This document shows, in pieces, positions 11,279 through 21,641 of a stretch of 64,000 bases of DNA. Under the pieces are notes generated by a model, which did not search any database, was not told the DNA's origin, and saw nothing but the letters and a program-made list of their open reading frames with translations. Within the stretch, counting starts at the first letter, position 1. Every line of letters begins with the position of its first letter. A program made the position numbers and the translations under genes. Source of the stretch: Melastoma dodecandrum (Eukaryota > Streptophyta > Magnoliopsida > Myrtales > Melastomataceae); assembly GCA_029817715.1 (NCBI GenBank), contig JARUPY010000397.1:7750001-7814000 (forward strand), in the 5' to 3' direction.

Positions 11279-11505
11279 ATGACCCTCGAGAGCTTCTCCT
11301 CAGCCCTCCTGATCGCCACCGTCATCATGGCCGCGGTGGTCCCAAGGTCTGTGTTGTCTGTCCCGGTTTGCACCGGCATAGACAAGGTTTACGCCTAAAC
11401 CTAAGCGAAGAGGAGAAGAAGGCGCTTCGGGGCAGCAAGTTCGTGCCTTTACCACCGTGCCGCCGGCGTGTAAACCGATGTTGTCGCCCCTCCCATCCCA
11501 TTTGA
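11279..11505 (+). pseudogene. Candidate small secreted peptide gene, possibly broken
   Basis: ATG at 11279 opens a 39-codon frame starting MTLESFSSALLIATVIMAAV, with a hydrophobic core like a signal peptide, then VPVCTGIDKVYA and a stop at 11396-11398. In another frame, 11401-11505 stays open and gives LSEEEKKALRGSKFVPLPPC, followed by a Cys/Arg-rich end. This looks like one gene of about 70-75 codons with a frameshift near 11396, or like a spliced gene. Nearby 11194-11200 could be its TATA box. I do not recognise the family, and it could be chance. G+C is higher than in the flanks, which favours a coding past. Confidence 0.3.
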
Positions 11506-12632
11506 TCCCATCTGGTTCTTTCTTTTCGATTAGCCTCCAATTGATCGAAGTGGTTTGATAGAAAATTTGAATCTTTTGTGGTTTCATTTAGTTTACCGCA
11601 TCCCGGGGTCCTGAACGTGAAACGGACTGTGAAGTCTGGTAATTAGGGTGCCTATGTTACTGCTCTGAAGTACTTGTTAATTGAGTTTTCATTGCGTTTT
11701 CTGGGTGCTTTCTGAAGTCCCCAGTCAGGACTGAAATCTGCATGTTAAGAGTTGATCTTCTGTGTCTCTCACACAATTGATGGATGGTTATATAGGTACA
11801 ATGTGCCCTGTGTTTGTATCTTTCACTCGATAGGTGATCGGGATTGGTAGTGTTTTGCCATCAGACTCGTGTTGGAGCAGTACAATTGCTGTAGCTTTTG
11901 TCAATGGTGTTGGATGAGATGATCGAGGTTGTTTTATGGAAAATCTGGGGCTTTGTACACAGCTTATATCAGGATAAGTATCTCTTGTGCAAGGTAATAT
12001 GTGTAGTTGTGCCTCTTATGTCTTGTGTAGTATAGAGTTTCTAATGGTGCTTATGATGTCTGCTTTGGGGTTTCTTAGAGTGAAAACCAGATATGTGGTC
12101 AAGATTTAAGTTTTTCCAAATTTGAGGTGTTCAACAGGGGATTCGCGTGTTTGGATAGTCTGGTCAGGCAGGGATTTCAGCTCCCTCCATGGCTGATATT
12201 TGATATTGCTTTTGGCCTTGCTGTTAGATTAGAAAGCCGAAAACGATACGTAGAGTACCCGTGACTTATCAAGAAACAAGAATAGTACTTGCCAGATTGA
12301 TTTCTTAAAGGCACGGACATAAATCATACGCCACTTGTTTTAATATGTTTGCTGGAGGCATTGTATTGTTCTGGACTTGGGATAGGCAGAGCAAACTGTG
12401 GATGGAATACTTAAGTTGGTGTTTTGTACAGAATTTGAGCAGAATGGTAGAGAGATGCCTCTAATTTTTACAGTTCCTTGTGTTAAATGAGCTCATAGTT
12501 GGATTTGTCAAGTGGAGATCTTCCCGGGTAAAGAGAGGATAGTTTCTGGGAGAGCAGTTCCCTGCAACGATTCTTATCACTCTTTAGCAGCATGGAAGTT
12601 GACCTCCAGGGTTGCTTGATTAATATCAACCT
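11506..12632. other. Unassigned spacer, host-like
   Basis: About 1.1 kb of mixed composition with no ORF, repeat or domain I can name. Its right end (AACCT, 12628-12632) is one copy of the Sirevirus target duplication, so it is continuous with 23672 onward before the insertion. Confidence 0.5.
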
Positions 12633-14641
12633 TGTTGGATCGTTTATGTACACTAAGAGGGGGGTGAATTAGTGTTTATCACTTTTTCGCCCTTTCTCGG
12701 TGTAAGCGGAAGCGTACTGTATCACAGCGGAGCGTTTCTCAGAATGAGAAATACCTTACTGTAACTGTTACGATTTTGTCGAGTAGGTTTTCGTACGAGT
12801 GTTGCGCGATCGTAATGGACACAGTGATTTATAGTGGTTCGGCCTTAATTGACCTACGTCCACTTTCCACCAACAAGGTGATTCCACTATATAAAATAAT
12901 GGGTGCAAAAAGCCCTTGCACTAGGCGTATGTTCCTCTCACAAAGTGAGATTTAGAATCACGTACAATAGATGATCACTCCTGGCAACGGTCAGCTCCTC
13001 ACACAGTGGACGTCTTCTCGTTTCCAGCAGAATGATGCTTATCCTCAGCAGTTGGTAGCTCAATGGATTCCACACAGCTCGTTGTCGCTTAATATAAACC
13101 TGACTTATCAAAGAACACAGACAACGTTATGTTAGAGTATAAATCCTCACAGATAATTCCTTACGGTGAAGAATGTATTCTCAGAGAGCAGCTCGTTTCT
13201 GCTTCACAGCGAAGGATTGCTTCAGCACTTTATCGTTCAGCAGAGGATTTCCACACAGACCCTGTCTCTCCTTAAGATAAGCCTGCACTTGCTTAAGAGA
13301 CAACCACAAAGTTGAACCACAAAGATCACGAAGATAGGAACCACAAAGATCACAAAGAAAACCACAAAGCCACTTAGAAGGTATTCGTCCTACTCTCAGT
13401 TTGGACGTGCAAGGTTACCACAGCCGTGACTCACTGCACTGCACACCCAGTGCCTAGGGTGGAATTTTTCGATCCGTTGGCTTCCACGCAACCTGCTTTA
13501 CTAACCCTCTGTATCAGGCGTTCAAGACTTCTGCACAGCACCCCTGTGCTCGGGAGGAACTCTTTCCACTCCGGCGGCGTTCCCAACTCCTGCTCTACCC
13601 TGCAGGCACGAGACTTCTGGCGCGCACCCGCAAGTGCGTGTCTAACTGCTCAAACTCCGTAGGCTCGAGACTTCCCTGCGAAGAGACACGACAAGAACGG
13701 CTTCTTGCCGATGGGTCAGCAACCGGTTACTGAATTTAGAGCAGGCATTCACTTAGCTTCCCTCAGACGATTCGCCGGCTGCTCGTTGAACGCACCGAGG
13801 ACACCTAGTCCCTCTCAGACGATCAAAGGATCTGACCTCAGCCCCTTGACACTCTCACACGCAGCTTGCAAGAGAAAGAACTAGGAGACAGTTAGCACAT
13901 TCCGCTCTCCGTCGACGCACAAAGCTCACACAGACCACATAGACCACACATATCACACAGACCACACAGACGCACAAAGGCCGAGAGAAAATGCCGTCCT
14001 TGGTCTGATTATAACGGAGAAAGAAGCATAAGGGACGTCCAGGCAATCTTCGAGATTTGTTGCCAAAATGGGCAGCCAGGATTCAGCAACAGTCTGCTCA
14101 ACGTTTGCTGTGCCATAGAAGGAAAGACACCAACGGTAACTTCCTTTACTCATCTCAATCAAATAGATTATTTCCAATCTCTAACATCATATCTAATTGA
14201 TTATGATAATTAAATATATTTAATTTGATATTTTCTCCCATTACAGCGAGACGTTGTTGCAGAAGATCAAAGAAATATTTTGTTTCCAAAAATAACAATT
14301 GGAAAGGTAATCTCATTTTATTTGTTGCCTAAGTGCTTATGATAAAATCATTAGGCTACGTTAAATGAACCTAGACACTCAGAATAATTTATCTGAGATA
14401 GATTAAAATAAATCTTAGAATAAATCGTGATTATTAAAAATATGTTTCCATATTTTCAACTTCTATGCGTAATATCACAGTAACAGTGTACTGGAACGCA
14501 GTAATATATAGCGATTACTAGCTGTGGTTCAGCAACGCATTGCTCAAGCTCATCACTAAGAATGAACACATAACTTGTGAAACATTACTACTGACCACCA
14601 GTAACATGTCGCTTAAGTTCATCATCAAAACCAGGTCAACA
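12633..14641 (-). repeat. Sirevirus 3' LTR (left copy)
   Basis: 2009 bp, TG...CA. It holds a CACAGACCACAC-type microsatellite at about 13925-13980 and a CCACAAAG-rich run near 13309-13375; both recur in the other LTR. Adjacent to the PPT. Confidence 0.92.
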
Positions 14642-14949
14642 TTCTCCCCCTTTTTGATGATGACAAAATATTCTGACTTAGGGATAGAGCTTGTGTCTCA
14701 ACTCCCCACTCCCCCTTAAACTTACTTCTCCCCCTTTTTGTCATATCAAAAAGAAAAGAGGATAACAAAGGATAGTTTTATTACTAGTGCAGCAAGAATA
14801 TGCTAGCACTCAAAAGACAAAGTCAACAGCAGCCAACAGTTGCTGCAATAAGCAAGTTCAGAAATAGAAGAGCATAGCTCATTCTAGAACAACAGAGCAG
14901 ACACCTAAAGATAGAGGAGAGTAGCTCAATCCTAAACGGAGAGCATGGC
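14642..14949 (-). other. Sirevirus polypurine tract and 3' untranslated region
   Basis: The minus strand reads AAAAAGGGGGAGAA directly before the LTR (plus 14642-14655), a typical copia PPT. A second pyrimidine block at about 14725-14740 is similar and may be a duplicate tract. No ORF lies in the rest. Confidence 0.75.
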
Positions 14950-16626
14950 TCAATCCTCGGCATTGTCAAGCAAGGTCTGGACCATCTTTTCCAGGCGGGT
15001 CAGCCTCTCAGCAAATTCATCCAGCCTTTCAAGAATGGAACGCCTGGTGTAGCTTAGTTCCACACAGAGGACTTTCTGAAGCTTGGAAGAAGAAGGGGAC
15101 TCATCCTTGGATGAAGAAGCCGCCCTCTCACGTTCAGCATAGCGTTGCTTGCCAAGTTCAGCTGTGGACTTGCCACGGACAGAAGCAGCGATCTGTCGCT
15201 TGGTTGGTTTCTTGACAAAAACACCATCCACATACTGGTAGCCCATACTTGCTACAGAGTTAGCTCCAATAACCTGAGTAGTCCAGGTGTCCATTTGATT
15301 CACAGGAACAATATGCTCCCCATAGAACTGCAGCAATGCAGTGATAACATGTGCAAATGGAAGTGCCCTGTTCTCATCCTGAACACAAGATGCCATATGG
15401 CCAAATATCACACTTCCCAAGTTCACAGGAATACCTCTTTTAAGATGAACCATCAGATTCCAATCTCTTGGCATGACAGTGTCGATGCTGCCAATCCGAG
15501 GGGCCAAGCAGGACATTACTGCCTTGTGAAACATCCGATTGTTGAAACTCAGCCCGGTGTTCTGTAGATATCCGCTGACAGCAACCACCTCACCATCATT
15601 GATGGTCTGATAAGCTTCCAGCTTTCCTTCACTGATCACCCTCAGGTTGTTAACAAGATCAGATTCAAAGAGGCGGCAAACATCAAACACAGAGAAAACA
15701 AAGGTTTTCTCATCTACCAACACCTTGATGAATTTAATGAGAGAATCTTTCTTATGAAAGGTAATATTGGCATAGAATTCCTTGACCTTTGAGATGGAAC
15801 CGATGCCATCATATTCACAAAAGGATCGCCAGGTCCACCTTTCAAACATCTCAGCAAAGCAGAGCTCATGTTGAGTAAACCAATCAAAGTCTACACGCTT
15901 GCATGCGGCAATGTTGCGCTTGGTCATGTTTCTATTTGGCATAGTATCATCAGCAAGAATCCGATTTAACTCAGCCAGAGAAATATACTGATCAACCTTA
16001 GGAATAAAAACAGAGGAATCTGCATTTCTCACTTTCTTTTGAATAGGAGAGCCAGAATGCATACCATCCCTTATACCAGCATAAGGTCGTTTCATCCTGG
16101 TGCGAGAGGCAACACCCAGAGAAGAGCGAATCGGAGGATTCTGAACAGAGCCGATCACCTCCACATTCTCATCCTCGTCAGGAGTCTCTTCAGCCAAAGA
16201 GTCCTGTTCATCGGCGCTCTGGAAATCCTCAGGATCCTCAGCGCTTTTCTTGCCTTTTTCGGCTTGAGTCTCCGCATCAGTAGCAGGGGAGTTTGCTGCT
16301 TTGGGAGACGCAGAAGTAGACTTGGTAACCGCCTCCGGTGGAGCGGTTTCCTCCTCAACATCGAGGGTTTTCTCCGTAGCACCCTCAGGTTCGCCAAAAG
16401 TGGTGGCATCACCAGTCGAAGCCACATTGTCCTTGGCAGGAACCGCAGCAGGTGTCTCCTTGGTCTCAGTGACCACCGGAGCAGGAGTTTGCATCATCGA
16501 GGGCTCCCCCTCAGTAACTGACGGAGGCTCCACAACAGGTAGTTGCTGGGCAGAAGCAGCCACAACCTGTGACCGTTTCTTGGGGGTTCCCTTGCCCTTT
16601 CCAGATTTCGCGGATTTGGGTGCCAA
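14950..16626 (-). CDS. Sirevirus third ORF (env-position protein)
   Basis: A 558-codon open frame after pol, in the place where SIRE1-like elements carry an env-like gene. Residues 1-170 are Lys/Pro/Ala/Glu-rich and low in complexity. A central globular part (~200-450) has WFTQHELCFAEMFERWTWRS, SVFDVCRLFESDLV and NRMFHKAVMSCLAPRIGS, resembling the 'putative plant transposon protein' domain seen in other plant elements. The end (LDEFAERLTRLEKMVQTLL) is a probable coiled coil. No signal peptide or membrane span is seen, so it does not look like an envelope protein. The first codon is TTG, not ATG; the next in-frame Met is at about residue 44, so the start may be lost or lie there. The frame itself is undamaged. 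Function unknown. Confidence 0.75.
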   Translation of the reverse strand: MAPKSAKSGKGKGTPKKRSQVVAASAQQLPVVEPPSVTEGEPSMMQTPAPVVTETKETPAAVPAKDNVASTGDATTFGEPEGATEKTLDVEEETAPPEAVTKSTSASPKAANSPATDAETQAEKGKKSAEDPEDFQSADEQDSLAEETPDEDENVEVIGSVQNPPIRSSLGVASRTRMKRPYAGIRDGMHSGSPIQKKVRNADSSVFIPKVDQYISLAELNRILADDTMPNRNMTKRNIAACKRVDFDWFTQHELCFAEMFERWTWRSFCEYDGIGSISKVKEFYANITFHKKDSLIKFIKVLVDEKTFVFSVFDVCRLFESDLVNNLRVISEGKLEAYQTINDGEVVAVSGYLQNTGLSFNNRMFHKAVMSCLAPRIGSIDTVMPRDWNLMVHLKRGIPVNLGSVIFGHMASCVQDENRALPFAHVITALLQFYGEHIVPVNQMDTWTTQVIGANSVASMGYQYVDGVFVKKPTKRQIAASVRGKSTAELGKQRYAERERAASSSKDESPSSSKLQKVLCVELSYTRRSILERLDEFAERLTRLEKMVQTLLDNAED

Positions 16627-16707
16627 GGAAAGGAAGAAGAACGAAGGTTGAGGTTGAAGAGAAGAAGGAAGTTAGGGATTTGAAAAGAAATCGTAGGTAG
16701 TTTTTGG

Positions 16708-16714
16708 TTTTATA
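16708..16714 (-). promoter_or_regulatory. TATA-like box upstream of the third ORF
   Basis: On the minus strand CTATAAAACC is found (TATAAAA at 16714-16708), 82-88 bp upstream of the third ORF, followed by a pyrimidine-rich leader (CTTCCTTCTTCTCTTCAACC). It lies in the 217-bp gap between pol and that ORF. A separate transcript for the ORF is inferred, not shown. Confidence 0.4.
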
Positions 16715-16843
16715 GAATATTTAAAAGATAAAGAAGGAAATAAAAGATATAGAAATTTTGGTTGGCACCCCACGAATATTTCTGCATCATTTTTAGGAAT
16801 TTTATATTCCTATCGAGAATTTCTCAAGAATGACAATATCATC

Positions 16844-19800
16844 TTAGAGATTGAGATTACATATCCCTAATTCACTTCGTAAATATTCAAACCTCTCCTT
16901 GTCAAGCGGTTTAGTAAGGATATCAGCAAGCTGTTGCTCAGTATTTACATACTGAATATCAACTTTACCGCTTTGTACATTATCACGTAGAAAGTGGTGT
17001 CTCAACTCAATATGCTTAGATCTTGAGTGATAGACAGGATTTCGTGATAAATTAATTGCACTTGTGTTATCACACATTATTGGAATAGAATCAAAATGAA
17101 GATCATAATCTTCGAGTTGTTGTCGCATCCATAGTAACTGCGCACAGCAACTAGCTGCTGATACGTATTCAGCCTCAGCTGTGGATAAAGCGACAGTTGT
17201 CTGCTTCTTAGAGAACCAGGAAATAAGCATATTTCCCAATAGTTGGCAAGTACCAGACGTGTTTTTCCTATCAATACGACATCCAGCATAGTCAGCATCT
17301 GAATATCCTCTAGGATCCAGCAACGATTCTCTTGGATACCACAGACCTAAACTAACAGTTCCTGCGAGGTATCGAAAGATCCTCTTAACTGCAGCAAGGT
17401 GTGACTCTTTTGGAGCAGACTGATATCTAGCGCATAAGCATACGCTGAACATAATATCTGGTCGTGAAGCAGTAAGATATAGCAATGATTCTATCATACT
17501 TCTGTATAGCTTGGAATCAATTTCCTTTCCACTTTCGTCTTTATCAATTTTGGTATTACTACCAATTGGAGTTGACAAAGGTTTAGCATTCTCAAGATCA
17601 AATTTCTTGAGCAACTGTTTGCTGTACTTTTCTTGATGGATGAAAATTCCATCTTCCGTTTGTTTAATTTGAAGTCCGAGGAAGAAAGTAAGTTCTCCCA
17701 TGAGACTCATTTCAAATTCTCCTTTCATTAGATCAGAGAATTCATTACATAATTTTTCATTAGTTGAACCAAATATAATGTCATCGACATATATTTGAGC
17801 AACTAAATGATCAGCATCCTGTTTCTTAAGAAACAAGGTTGTATCAATTTTTCCACGCCTATATCCCTTTGCTATAAGAAAGGAACTAAGCTTTTCGTAC
17901 CATGCTCGCGGAGCTTGCTTAAGCCCATACAAAGCTTTAGAGAGTTTATAAACATGATTACGATACTTTGGATCGGTGAATCCAGGAGGTTGTTCAACAT
18001 AGACTTCCTCTTTTATATCACCATTTAGGAAAGCACTTTTCACATCCATTTGAAATAACTTAAAGTTATTATAGCAAGCATACGCTAGGAGTAAGCGTAT
18101 TGCTTCTAGACGCGCCACTGGGGCGAACGTTTCATCATAATCGATGCCTTCTTCTTGTGAGTAACCTTTTGCTACAAGTCTAGCTTTGTTTCTTACAACA
18201 TTTTCAGACTCGTCAAGTTTATTTCGATAAACCCATTTTGTTCCAATAATGGAACGATCATTGGGTCTAGGTACTAAACTCCAAACTTTGTTTCTCTCAA
18301 ATTGGTTCAATTCCTCTTGCATAGCAAGAATCCAATTAGGATCATCAAGCGCATCATCAATGCCTTGAGGTTCATCTTGAGAGATAAAAGCAGAGTGTTC
18401 ACAGTACAAACTTGCTGTATTGCGGGTTCGCACTCCTGTGTGCAAAGAACCTATTACTTGATCAATAGGATGTCTTTTCTTATATAACGAAGAAACACGA
18501 TTCTTAATTTGAATATCCTGGAAATCACCAGAAGCATTTTCAGTGTGTGCAACAGGCACTTGCTGTACATTTGCTACAGTGTTTCCGTTCGGATTATTGT
18601 CAGCAATCATTTGCTGGGAGGTTTCATTTGATGCTGTTTTTGAGGATTGTGCTGCTGCATCCACAACAACTTCCTCCTGTGTCGGAGAATCATCAACCTT
18701 AACATTGATAGACTCTTCAACAATTAGAGTTCTTTTATTAAAAACTCTATATGCTTTGCTCGTTAGGGAATATCCTAAGAATATGCCCCCATCAGATCGA
18801 GCATCAAACTTTCCGACTCCATCTTTGATGGGTCTCAAGATATAACACTTGCTTCCAAATGGATGAAAGTATGAGATATTAGGCTTTCTGCCTTTATATA
18901 ACTCATAAGGAGTTTTACCTAATGAGTGTCTCAAATGAATACGATTTGAGATGTAGCATGCTGTGCTTACAGCTTCAGCCCAAAGATTTTTAGCAACCTC
19001 ACTTTCCAGCAACGTAGTTCTCGCCATGTCTTGTAAGGTTCATTTCTTTCGCTCTACAACTCCATTTTGCTGTGGAGTGTATGGAGCAGAGAAATTATGG
19101 TTAATATCATATTCTTCACAAAAAGAAGTAAAATCATGGTTTTCAAATTCGGTACCATGATCCGTTCTTATGCTTCTTAGAGAAACACCTTTCTCGTTTT
19201 GAAGTTGTTTGACTAAAGTTTCAAAGGTTGCAAACGCATCACTTTTGTGAGCTAAGAATTTAACCCAAGTGAATCTGGAAAAGTCATCTACCACAACTAA
19301 TCCATAACGTTTATCTCCAAGACTTTGAGTCCTTGTTGGACCAAATAAGTCCATATGAAGTAAATAAAGCGGAGCTTTGCTTGAAATAATATTTTTACTT
19401 TTAAAGGATACCTTTGTTTGTTTGCCAATAGAACAAGCTTTGCAAACCTGATCATTGTCAAACTTGATTTTAGGCAATCCCTTAATGATGTCCTTTTTGA
19501 CAAGTTTGGACAGCAAATCGTAGTTAGCATGTCCCAACTTTCTATGCCACAGAGTAGCTTCGTTCTTAACGGACAAGAGACAATTTTCTCCAGCGGAGAT
19601 GTTCTTAAAGGATAGAATATAGATGTTTTTCTTGCGTTCACCAACGAAGCAAGTGACACCATCCTTTGAAACGTTACATGTTCTCTCATTGAAAGAAACA
19701 TTGTAACCTTTATCGCACAATTGGCTGATACTAATCAAATTGTGTTGGAGGCCTTTAACATAAAGAACTCCTTCAATGGTTAGGGAGTTAGAACAGCAAA

Positions 19801-19903
19801 TGGTTCCTGTTCCTTTAACCATCCCTTTTCCATTATCACCAAAAGTGACAGCACCACCATCCTGGAAAACCAGTGTGGAGAATAAGGAGACATCTCCTGA
19901 CAT
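16844..19903 (-). pseudogene. Sirevirus pol: integrase, RT and RNase H
   Basis: Two ORFs, 19903-19040 and 19027-16844, lie in one frame and are split by a single TGA at 19040-19042. Protease tail and integrase come first: zinc module H...H...C..C, then D in LHMDLFGP, D in IRTDHGTEF and E in NGVVERK, all present. RT follows with [12 protein letters not shown] and the YVDD box ([10 protein letters not shown]). RNase H has [13 protein letters not shown] and the ADILTKPL end. The stop sits just after VVERK, where the family normally has an Arg; the codon is TGA, fitting CGA to TGA by CpG decay. All catalytic residues of INT, RT and RNase H remain, so one base change accounts for the block in this part. 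Confidence 0.9.
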
Positions 19904-21600
19904 ATGCCTCGAACAACCACTATCTAAGTACCATACATGGTCCTTAGCGATGGACTTGAAGCATCCCTGAAATAGAGAAAGAATTTAAGTAAGTCGTTGC
20001 TTCCATTTAACAATAGAACCATCAACTTTAGAAGTAATGCCAAGCATGTCATTTCGCCGCACATGGCAATTTTTAATGAAATGATCCGGCTTTCTACAAT
20101 AGTAACAAAGCCTAGGTAACCTTTGAATAATAAAATGAGACTCCCATTCCTAACATGAGGGGGAACATATTTCCCATGTCGTGAATGTTTCTCATTTCCA
20201 GAATCATGCTTCTCATGCATACATAATTCTGTTTTGTTGTTTACAGCATCAAGTTGCTGCTGCAGCTCCTCAATCAATAATTTGGATTGAGAAAGTTTCT
20301 TTGTCGCTTTCTTAGCCTTTGCTGATAACTCTTCCTTTAGAGAATCGTTCTCAGCACTCAAGAATTTATTCTCCTTCTTAAGAACCTTATTGTTTGCGGA
20401 CAAAGACTCAATTTTATCATAAAGTTCGGAGAAAAGATTCTCAATATCTTCAGCAGACAAATCAGAAGGTGAGAAAGCATTTACCTTCTCAATGTCAGCA
20501 TCAGTTTGCGCCATATAGCAGATGTTTGCTGTTTCGTCATCCCGATCTGATTCTTCGTCACTATCACTCCAAGATGCCATCATGACATTTTTCTTATATT
20601 TTGAAGGCTTGCCCTTCTCATTCAAGAGTGGGCAATCTGGTCTCAAGTGACCAGGTTTATTGCACTCAAAGCACACACCGCCTTTACTTTGGTGTGATTT
20701 TGTATTCTTCTTTTTAATCTCTCGCTTTCCCTTAAAGCGATTTTTGCGAACATACCTTTTGAATTTCTTTGCCATCAAGGAAACATCATCCTCAGAATCA
20801 GATGAAGATTCATCCTCGGATTCATCGGACATTTCGGTACTTCCCTTGAATGCAACAGCATTGATCTTCTTATCGTCAGCAACCTTGTTCTCATTTTCGT
20901 AAGCAACGAGAGAACCAAGCAACTATTGAAGACTTAAGTTTGTCAAATCTTTAGCTTCTTCAATTGCCGTCTTCTTGGCTTCCCAAGTTTTAGGCAATGA
21001 GCGAAGTATCTTTCTGACCAACTCAGAATTAGAAATTGTTTTGCCAAGTGATTCCATGGCATTAGTAATTTCGGTGAGTCTATCAAACATTTGATTTATT
21101 GACTCATCCTTTTTCATCTTGAATGCTTCGTATTGAGTTACTAAAGCATTTATTTTGGACTCCTTGACTTGTTCTGTTCCTTCATAGATCAAAGCAAGTC
21201 TATCCCACATTTCTTTCGCTGTCTTACATGTAGAAACGCGATTGCACTCATTTCCAGCAAGAGCGCACACTAAGTAGTGCTTTGCTTTAGTGTTCAGCGA
21301 GATAATTCTATTTCTTTCAAATTCATGTCGAGAGTCGCTGGGATTAGATGGAGGAATTACAAGATCTCCTTCTATTATAATCTGCCAGCAATCGGCATCT
21401 TTTGCTCCTATGAACAACTCCATTCTCATTTTCCAATATGAGAAATGTTGTCCAGCAAAGAGCGGTGGACGTTCGGTTGAATGACCATCAGTCAAGAGCA
21501 TTGACATTCTGTTCAGTACACAGCAGCACCTTACTGTGCTTAATGTAAGAGTGTCAGCAACAAGCTGTTTTGGTTCAGCAACAGAGTTCTGTACTAGCAA
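19904..21600 (-). pseudogene. Sirevirus gag and protease start
   Basis: The gag N-terminal part (21600-20923) has RPPLFAGQHFSYWKMRMELF, the UBN2/copia gag core. Likely start is the Met at 21507. An in-frame stop at 20923-20925 interrupts it. The second part (20922-19924) is acidic, then carries the knuckle CFECNKPGHLRPDC, a coiled-coil stretch (SLKEELSAKAKKATKKLSQS) and ends out of frame near 20140. In the other frame the sequence continues with a second knuckle-like CYYCRKPDHFIKNC and the protease motif WYLDSGCSRHMSGD, which joins the pol frame. Breaks: one stop, one frameshift near 20140 and a further stop near 19990. Confidence 0.85.
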
Positions 21601-21627
21601 TCACACAGAAAGCTTTCCAGCAAACCT

Positions 21628-21639
21628 GCTCTTATACCA
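21628..21639 (-). other. Sirevirus primer binding site
   Basis: The minus strand reads TGGTATAAGAGC, one mismatch from the TGGTATCAGAGC initiator-Met PBS of Ty1/copia elements, two bases from the 5' LTR at 21642. Confidence 0.88.
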
Positions 21640-21641
21640 AT

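Noticed and set aside
12130..12160. 15-mer AGGGGATTCGCGTGT shared with about 50521
   Set aside because: One shared 15-mer in 64 kb is near chance and the flanks do not match.
16039..16651. Plus- and minus-strand ORFs inside the Sirevirus third ORF
   Set aside because: They overlap a 558-codon ORF in low-complexity Ala/Pro/Glu sequence, where opposite frames stay open by composition.
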